Shown in pieces: positions 6,032 through 10,513 of a stretch of 10,513 nt of DNA; positions within the stretch are counted from its first letter, which is position 1; each line of letters opens with the position of its first letter. The stretch comes from Thermoflexus sp042408365 (GTDB lineage Bacteria; Chloroflexota; Anaerolineae; Thermoflexales; Thermoflexaceae). The stretch lies in the NCBI RefSeq assembly GCF_042408365.1, contig NZ_JBHOQJ010000154.1, forward strand, positions 1 through 10,513, read 5' to 3'. The translations under genes were made by a program, and so were the position numbers. Below the pieces are notes generated by a model. The model was not told where the DNA came from. It saw only the letters and a list, made by a program, of their open reading frames with translations, and ran no database searches.

Positions 6032-7369
6032 TCACGGGGATATTGCCTCCAAATGCGCTCGAGCGGCTTGGAAGTTCGGATTGAACCGCAGCGCCTGCTG
6101 GAACAGTCTCCGCGCCCCTTCCCGATCCCCCAGCACCAGGAGCGCCTGGCCTTTGTAGTCATACCACTCTTCCACATATGGGGTGACCCGTAGGTTCGCA
6201 TCGACCAAGGCGATGACATCGGCGTAACGGCCGACCGCTAGATAAGCCTCGAAAGGCTCGAAGCGATACCACAGGATCCGCCACGGCAGCTTCAGGGCCC
6301 GCGCTTGATCGAACGCCGCCGCCGCGTCCTCGGCTCGCCCCATGTGGAGGAGCGCCGCGCCGGCATTAAACCAGGCGAAGGGATCCTTGGGATTGGCGGC
6401 CAGCTCTTCCTGGGCCCGGGCCAGCGTCTCCGTCCACATCCGGGCGTCGTCGTCCCAGACCGGACCGACGAGCTCCCGCACGCGGCCTTCCTCCTCTAGA
6501 CGATAAATCACGATATACGTCCGGTTGAAGTGACGCCAGTAACGATCCACTTCCTCATAGGGAACACCCTGATTAGGTCCCATGTAAGAGTCCATGATGA
6601 TGAACTGTCCGGCCCGATCGCTGTAGCCGATCAGCAGCTTATAATGCCCCATCCACCCTTGCCGGGGGTCCGGCTCGAAGCCTGTCTCGATGATGACCGG
6701 GAAGCCGGCTCGAAGCAGCCGCTTGAGCCCTTCGATATCCCCGTTCACCCGAACCCGCGCGCCCAGCCCCACGCTCCGGGCGAAGGCCGCCATCTCCTCC
6801 GGCGAGACGTTCTTGTCCTCCGGATCAGGCTTGAGGACGGCCGCGGCATCCCGCTGGGTGCCCCGCCATCCGTAGAAGCTCAACGCCATCGCTAGCGTGG
6901 CAGGCCCGCAGTTGTTCCAGGTCTGGAACGCATGGCGCACCCCATACAGCAGGACGTCGGCTTGGTCCAGCGCCGCGGGGGTGTTGCGGGCCGCCTGGGT
7001 CGGCCCGGGGAAGACCGGGGGGGTGATCGTAGGGGTAGAGGCAGGCCGAGTGGGCGTGGCCGTGATCGGGGCCGCCTCCGTCGGCGATGGGGTCCAGCGC
7101 GGCATCGGCGTTGCCGTTCGCGCCGGAGTCGGAGTGAACACCGAGGGCGCAGCTGGGGTCAGAAGAGCAGCCAGCCGCTCCGGCGGGACCGTGGCCGCCG
7201 GCGTGGGGACTTCCTCGGGATGAACAGGCCAGAACCACGGCTGAAGGGGCTCCGGGACCACTCGCGCGACATAGCGCGGGGGAAGACGATGAAGGCCTCC
7301 CCACGCTGCGCCGAAGCTCATGAGCACTACGGCAAGGCTTAGCCACACCCACTTCCGGTTTAACCCCAT
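6032..7369 (-). CDS. Membrane-anchored C39-like cysteine peptidase with TPR repeats
   Basis: This 445-residue protein starts at the ATG 7369-7367; an upstream frame open to 7558 overlaps the preceding gene and has no good ribosome binding site. Order: an N-terminal hydrophobic anchor or signal (about 6-27), a Pro/Thr/Ala-rich linker (about 48-130), a papain-like C39-type domain (about 138-290), and TPR-like helices (about 310-442). Candidate catalytic residues are Cys154 in NNCGPA with Gln149 before it (oxyanion hole), His242 in GHYKLL and Asp260 in IMDSYMG. All are present in the right order, so it may be active. Family knowledge: C39-like domains cleave peptides, often at double-glycine leaders when fused to exporters. 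Free extracellular versions have mostly unknown substrates. Here it should face outside the membrane, with the TPR part probably binding a partner. It lies 76 bp downstream of the 387-residue gene in the same direction, so they are likely co-transcribed. Confidence 0.82.
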   Translation of the reverse strand: MGLNRKWVWLSLAVVLMSFGAAWGGLHRLPPRYVARVVPEPLQPWFWPVHPEEVPTPAATVPPERLAALLTPAAPSVFTPTPARTATPMPRWTPSPTEAAPITATPTRPASTPTITPPVFPGPTQAARNTPAALDQADVLLYGVRHAFQTWNNCGPATLAMALSFYGWRGTQRDAAAVLKPDPEDKNVSPEEMAAFARSVGLGARVRVNGDIEGLKRLLRAGFPVIIETGFEPDPRQGWMGHYKLLIGYSDRAGQFIIMDSYMGPNQGVPYEEVDRYWRHFNRTYIVIYRLEEEGRVRELVGPVWDDDARMWTETLARAQEELAANPKDPFAWFNAGAALLHMGRAEDAAAAFDQARALKLPWRILWYRFEPFEAYLAVGRYADVIALVDANLRVTPYVEEWYDYKGQALLVLGDREGARRLFQQALRFNPNFQAARAHLEAISP

Positions 7370-7374
7370 CTTTG

Positions 7375-7380
7375 CCCCTT
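7375..7380 (-). promoter_or_regulatory. Ribosome binding site that sets the C39-like protein start
   Basis: AAGGGG on the minus strand lies five bases before the ATG at 7369. The alternative upstream starts (GTG at 7558, ATG at 7396) have no comparable site, and the resulting extra N-terminus would precede the hydrophobic anchor, which is atypical for a secreted protein. Confidence 0.6.
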
Positions 7381-7445
7381 TCGGTTTTGGAACCATGGCC
7401 GGGCGTTCTTCGCGCAGTCCCGCGCCCATCCCCTGAAAGCCCTTT

Positions 7446-8609
7446 TCAGTCCCCCGCTGAGCCCCCGATCGCCAGCCCGCCGGAAAGCGCGATCCTGGGG
7501 ATGCCCAGGGCTGCCTCCAGCAACGCGACAAGCCCCGCGGACACCACGGTGTGACCACCGACCAGGACGGTGAGAGGGGCTTGGGCGGCCGCTTCGATCC
7601 ACTCCCGGATCACTGGATCCTGGATCTCCGAGACGGCAAAGAGATCGGCCGCGTAGCGGTCCACAGGCTCCGGCCAGCGGCCGGCGGCGGCCATCCAAAC
7701 CCGGATATCCAGCAGGGCCCCATCAGCCAGTTCCCCCAGGGTCTCAAAGAAGCGCGAGGGCCCTACGGCCTGTAGATAAGCATACACCAGGGACCGCACT
7801 TCGCCACGGTGCATGCGGGCGCTGGCCTGCATCCCCCGCTCCTCGCTGAACACGCGGGTCCACACGTGGGCATGACGCTCCAGGGCCGCCCAGGCCCATG
7901 AGGGGACACGGCCTGCGAGCACCAGACGGCTCCCGGGGGTTCGAAGCAGGGCCTGGATCCGCTGCACCCGTGAGGGATCCCACCCGGTGCGCGCCACCGC
8001 CTCCCGGAGGGCGGCAGGCACCTGGGGATGCTGGGCGACGATCAGGGCATCCACCGGCGTATCCAGATCCAGGAGCGAAGCCGTGGAGCGCGGCCAAACC
8101 CGAACCGGAAGCCCGGCCTCCCGATGGAGCACCCACGCCATCGCATTGTCAGTGGGCAGCCGATGCGCATAAGGGGGGACCGCTTCCGCCGGGGCCACGG
8201 CGACCCAGTCGCTGGAGTGCAGATTGTTGGTCACCAAACCCTCCCGGACCTCCGCAAACTCCGCCAGAACGGCATCCCAATCCGCAGCGCTCATCAACGG
8301 CGCAGCGCCCGCCCCGACATAGAGCAAGCGGGAAACCCGGTGGCGCTGGATCAGTTCGGCCAGGCGGACCCCGAACTCAAAGGGCTGATGAACCGGATCG
8401 AGATCCAGCTCTAATGGAAAGGAGGCATGTCCCAACGATTCCAAACCCTCTGAATCCGGCGCGGCCAGGATGACCCGATCCACCCGCCCCGTGCGCACGA
8501 TCCGGCGGATCGTCTCCTGGGCAGCCACCCGCAGGATCCACCCCATTTGCCGCTCCAAGGGGTGGATCCCCAGCGGGCCGATCATGACAATCAAGGCGAG
8601 ATCTTTCAT
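7446..8609 (-). CDS. Unrecognised two-domain protein, nucleotidyltransferase-like N-terminal half
   Basis: This 387-residue soluble protein is placed at the ATG 8609-8607, where GAGGG (8618-8622) precedes by eight bases. A longer frame to a TTG at 8756 adds 49 low-quality residues. The first 200 residues look like an alternating alpha/beta Rossmann-type fold: a first strand ending VMIGPLG (8-14), a strand VDRVILAAPD (43-52), and RLLYVGAGAAPLMS (94-107), which recalls the core of NTP-transferase/GT-A-like proteins such as MobA- or CofC-type guanylyltransferases. The usual glycine-rich LAGG..RM nucleotide loop is not present, so catalysis is uncertain. The C-terminal half (about 210-387) is helical, has conserved-looking runs such as SARMHRGEVRSLVYAYL, and ends in a Gly-rich tail. 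I know no characterised family for the whole. Its downstream neighbour is the C39-like gene, but the link in function is unknown. Confidence 0.72.
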   Translation of the reverse strand: MKDLALIVMIGPLGIHPLERQMGWILRVAAQETIRRIVRTGRVDRVILAAPDSEGLESLGHASFPLELDLDPVHQPFEFGVRLAELIQRHRVSRLLYVGAGAAPLMSAADWDAVLAEFAEVREGLVTNNLHSSDWVAVAPAEAVPPYAHRLPTDNAMAWVLHREAGLPVRVWPRSTASLLDLDTPVDALIVAQHPQVPAALREAVARTGWDPSRVQRIQALLRTPGSRLVLAGRVPSWAWAALERHAHVWTRVFSEERGMQASARMHRGEVRSLVYAYLQAVGPSRFFETLGELADGALLDIRVWMAAAGRWPEPVDRYAADLFAVSEIQDPVIREWIEAAAQAPLTVLVGGHTVVSAGLVALLEAALGIPRIALSGGLAIGGSAGD

Positions 8610-8843
8610 CCGACCCACCCTCAAGGGAAGGAATCCCTCGCCGTCCTTATCGGACCTGTCGCGCTCAGACCTTTCGAGGCCCTTGCCGATCCTTGGGAAC
8701 AAACCAGCGCTCAGACGTCCAGCGAACCCATAGCGCCCGTTCAAGGCCGTCACCAAGGCCTTTTATCTTAACATAATCCGTGGGGCTGAGAAGCCTTAGA
8801 GACACTATCCCCCATGAATAGCGGTTCCATCCCTGACCCTGCG

Positions 8844-8864
8844 CTCTCCCACTTTGTGGGAGAG
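8844..8864. repeat. Palindrome 1, CTCTCCCAC/GTGGGAGAG
   Basis: A perfect 9-bp stem around a TTT loop. No T-run follows on either strand and no gene ends here, so it is not an obvious terminator. CTCTCCC...GGGAGAG hairpins are a familiar kind of dispersed intergenic repeat in bacteria; whether it recurs in this genome cannot be seen here. Confidence 0.6.
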
Positions 8865-8906
8865 AGAGTAAAAATAAGGTATGGGGATGATCATCTCGGA
8901 CTGGCA

Positions 8907-8922
8907 CCCCCGCGCGCGGGGG
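8907..8922. repeat. Palindrome 2, CCCCCGCG/CGCGGGGG
   Basis: A 16-base self-complementary sequence with no spacer, five C, alternating GC and five G. It lies inside the palindrome cluster, 42 bases after the first element. Confidence 0.55.
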
Positions 8923-8973
8923 CGATCTTTCCGCAGGGCATGCGGATCGGTGTGGCCGTGGGGTGGAGGAGAA

Positions 8974-8990
8974 GCACCCCTTGTGGGTGC
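8974..8990. repeat. Palindrome 3, GCACCC-CTTGT-GGGTGC
   Basis: A perfect 6-bp stem with loop CTTGT, followed by CCCTCA. The loop sequence and the C-rich right flank recur in the next two elements, which marks them as copies of one repeat family. Confidence 0.6.
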
Positions 8991-9007
8991 CCCTCATGGA
9001 TGCTCCA

Positions 9008-9032
9008 GGGCCGGCCTTGTGCCCGCCCCTAC
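9008..9032. repeat. Palindrome 4, degenerate copy with CTTGT loop
   Basis: GGGC (9008-9011) pairs with GCCC (9021-9024), with CTTGT at 9016-9020 and a right arm GCCCGCCCCTAC matching the arm of palindrome 3 in layout. The left arm has decayed. It resembles the GTAGGGGCGGGC...GCCCGCCCCTAC repeats that I recall as common between genes in Chloroflexi-like genomes. Confidence 0.45.
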
Positions 9033-9058
9033 CCGAGGCATTCGCGTCCTTATGCAGA

Positions 9059-9077
9059 GGCGCCCACAAGGGGCGCC
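9059..9077. repeat. Palindrome 5, GGCGCCC-ACAAG-GGGCGCC
   Basis: A perfect 7-bp stem around ACAAG, the reverse complement of the CTTGT loop, so this copy is inverted relative to palindromes 3 and 4. It is followed by CTTAC, similar to the CCCTAC flank. Confidence 0.6.
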
Positions 9078-9202
9078 CTTACACAGGCGCTCCGCGGGGG
9101 CGGGTTATCCATAATTCGTCGTTGGATCATCCACACCCCTCGGGGAAACTCCCTTGGCCTACGGTAACGTAAATCCACCACCTAACCGCACAGGAGGCTT
9201 CG

Positions 9203-10465
9203 ATGACGACCCTCACACGTGGCGCGGCCACCACCTGGCCCCAATGGATTGCGCTGAGCCTCTACGGGCTTGCGCTGACCATGACCTCCAACGTGGTGGA
9301 TCCTCCTTGGTTGAGCCAGAAAGCCAGCCAGCTGGCTGGCCCGGGTTGGCAGAACACCCTGCTGGGCAGCGTGGCTTTCATCGGCCTGATCTGGGCCGCC
9401 CTGGTCCAGCCGATCTTCGGCGCCTGGAGCGATCGGGTCCGGAGCCCGTGGGGGCGCCGGAAGCCCTTCCTCTGGCTGGGGAGCGTCCTTCTGGCCCTGG
9501 CCTTGGCCTTCCTGGTCGCTGCCCCCTCCGTGCCCCTGCTCATCTTGGCCCTGCTCCTGGTGCAAACGTTCTCCAACATGGTGCAGGCCGCCTACCAGGG
9601 GCTGATCCCAGATCACGTGCCGGAAGATCAGCGGGGGCGGGCCTCTGGGATCAAGGGGTTTATGGAGATCCCCGCCGTGGTCATCGGCCCGTTGGTGGCG
9701 GGCTATTTCCTGGGCCGGGGGCAGATCTGGGGGCCCTACCCGGTGCTGCTTCTGGTCTACCTCCTGGTGGGGCTGATCACCGCGATGGCGGTCCCCTCGC
9801 AGGCCCTGGCGGAGCCTCCTGCCCGTCGCCCAGCCTGGATTTATCAAGTGGAATGGGGCCGCGCCCCGACGTTCGCCTTCTGGTTCGCCCATCGCTTGGT
9901 GTTCTGGTGGGCGCTGCTCACGTTGCGCACCTTCTTGATCTTCTTCTTCCGGGATACGATGGGCCTGACCATCGAACAGGCGCAGGCCTTAAACGGGACC
10001 CTCTCCGCGATCTTGGGGGCGATGATCCTGCTCTTGATCGTCCCTTCCGGGGCGCTGGCCGATCGCTGGGGCGCGCGGCCGCTGCTCCAAGGGGCAGGCC
10101 TCCTGGCTGGTCTGGGGACTTTCAGCTTCCTCGGCGTCTCCCGGCTATACGGGCGGCCGGAGCTTCCGGTGCTGGTGGCCGCCTCGCTGATCATCGGCGT
10201 GGGCGTGGCCCTGTTTGTGGCCGCCAGCTGGACTTGGATCACGCGCATTGTGCCCTCCGACGAGGCAGCCCGCTATCTGGGGTTGGGAAACATCGCCACG
10301 GCGGTCGGCAGCGCGATCGCCCGTCTCAGCGGCCCGGCGATCGATGCGCTGAACCGGACCACAGGCAGCCTCCTGGGCTACGATGTGATCTATGGCTTGG
10401 CAGGCCTGTTGTTCCTGGGCAGCCTGCTTCTGGCACGCCCGCCCGCGCGGCCTGGGGAACATTGA
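9203..10465 (+). CDS. Major facilitator superfamily transporter (GPH/SLC45-like sugar transporter type)
   Basis: This 420-residue membrane protein has the length and about 12 hydrophobic segments expected for a major facilitator carrier. Motif A is clear between segments 2 and 3: GAWSDRVRSPWGRRKP (73-88). Its counterpart in the second half is GALADRWGARP (283-293). The SDR...GRRKP form, with three extra residues before GRR, is close to that of GPH/SLC45 sugar carriers, and PDHVPEDQRGRASG (136-149) matches the loop after segment 4 of that group. Substrate is therefore possibly a sugar or glycoside taken up with a cation, but this is inference. The ATG at 9203 follows AGGAGG (9192-9197) by five bases. 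It stands alone after a long non-coding stretch and is followed by a strong hairpin, so it is probably a single-gene transcript. Confidence 0.9.
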   Translation: MTTLTRGAATTWPQWIALSLYGLALTMTSNVVDPPWLSQKASQLAGPGWQNTLLGSVAFIGLIWAALVQPIFGAWSDRVRSPWGRRKPFLWLGSVLLALALAFLVAAPSVPLLILALLLVQTFSNMVQAAYQGLIPDHVPEDQRGRASGIKGFMEIPAVVIGPLVAGYFLGRGQIWGPYPVLLLVYLLVGLITAMAVPSQALAEPPARRPAWIYQVEWGRAPTFAFWFAHRLVFWWALLTLRTFLIFFFRDTMGLTIEQAQALNGTLSAILGAMILLLIVPSGALADRWGARPLLQGAGLLAGLGTFSFLGVSRLYGRPELPVLVAASLIIGVGVALFVAASWTWITRIVPSDEAARYLGLGNIATAVGSAIARLSGPAIDALNRTTGSLLGYDVIYGLAGLLFLGSLLLARPPARPGEH

Positions 10466-10492
10466 TCCAACCCATAGGGGTTTTGGGGTGAG

Positions 10493-10513
10493 CCGGGCGC
10501 CCTTGGCGCCCGG
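10493..10513 (+). terminator. Perfect hairpin after the transporter gene
   Basis: CCGGGCGCC (10493-10501) pairs perfectly with GGCGCCCGG (10505-10513) around a CTT loop, 27 bases after the transporter stop. The window ends at the last base of the stem, so a following T-run cannot be checked. The very stable stem and its position favour a terminator. Confidence 0.65.

Larger units (their letters stand above)
8610..9202. other. 593-bp non-coding region between divergent genes
   Basis: This gap separates the start of the leftward 387-residue gene from the start of the rightward transporter gene. Frames crossing it on both strands have repetitive, low-quality translations and are not credible genes. 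It holds a cluster of palindromes between 8844 and 9077 (listed separately). The AT-rich stretch 8761-8777 includes a possible leftward -10 (TAAGAT, complement of 8765-8770) but no good -35, so the leftward promoter is not securely placed. I find no convincing rightward promoter before the transporter; a weak TAACGT-like element near 9165-9170 is the best guess. CCGCA/TGCGG (8931-8945) is an additional short stem. Confidence 0.7.

Noticed and set aside
6182..6197. GTGACC-N4-GGTTCG, a partial match to the TetR operator
   Set aside because: It lies inside the C39-like coding sequence and only one half-site is intact.
7370..7558. N-terminal extension of the C39-like protein to a GTG at 7558
   Set aside because: It overlaps the end of the upstream gene, adds a Trp/Arg-rich non-conserved-looking stretch before the membrane anchor, and lacks a ribosome binding site.
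8610..8756. 49-residue N-terminal extension of the 387-residue protein to a TTG at 8756
   Set aside because: The residues are charged and low quality, the start is a rare TTG, and a better ATG with GAGGG upstream exists at 8609.
8665..9172. Several open frames on both strands in the spacer before the transporter gene
   Set aside because: Their translations (PAPTRGI-like and GTHKG-like runs) are typical products of GC-rich palindromic repeats, not proteins, and none has a convincing start.
9154..10491. Plus-strand 445-residue frame overlapping the transporter gene
   Set aside because: It is the +1 shadow of the transporter: Gly/Pro/Arg-rich with no domain, whereas the transporter frame has clear major facilitator motifs and a perfect ribosome binding site.

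Overview
This is a GC-rich bacterial window with strong Shine-Dalgarno signals. The protein set suggests a thermophilic Chloroflexi-type organism (Anaerolineae or Thermoflexus-like). It includes a secreted C39-like peptidase with a Pro/Thr linker and TPR repeats, a GT-C-like membrane protein with the C-terminal beta-sandwich common in that phylum, and palindromic intergenic repeats with a CTTGT/ACAAG loop. This assignment is inferred from style, not from a search. No rRNA, tRNA, CRISPR array, insertion sequence or phage gene was seen.

Layout. (1) Bases 1-229 are the 3' end of a plus-strand gene whose protein ends in an Arg/Glu/Gly-rich, probably disordered tail. (2) Bases 317-3460 are a tight leftward operon: a TetR-family regulator, an ABC ATPase and two related ABC-2 permeases. 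The promoter, with a perfect TATAAT, lies at 3507-3535. It is flanked by three copies of a TGACC-N4-GGTCA operator: two abutting copies just downstream of the -10 and one just upstream of the -35. This is the clearest regulatory structure in the window and fits autorepression of an exporter operon. (3) Bases 3654-5627 encode a leftward 657-residue polytopic membrane protein that resembles a GT-C glycosyltransferase without its usual N-terminal catalytic part. (4) A short AT-rich region (about 5660-5760) carries two divergent promoters whose -35 elements overlap. One serves the membrane protein; the other serves a 59-residue unknown small protein (5762-5941) with an excellent ribosome binding site. 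(5) Bases 6032-8609 form a probable leftward two-gene unit: a 387-residue conserved-looking unknown with an apparent nucleotidyltransferase-like N-terminal half, then the C39-like/TPR protein. (6) Bases 8610-9202 are non-coding and hold a cluster of palindromic repeats. (7) Bases 9203-10465 encode a plus-strand major facilitator transporter, followed by a perfect 9-bp hairpin that ends exactly at the window edge.

How the genes work together. Only the TetR/ABC group is a clear functional unit: an inducible two-permease exporter controlled by its own repressor. The other genes are separate transcription units, and I see no recognisable defence system, biosynthetic cluster or mobile element. The points most worth following up are the three-site operator, the promoter-driven small protein paired with an N-terminally short membrane enzyme, the unrecognised 387-residue protein, and the palindrome cluster.
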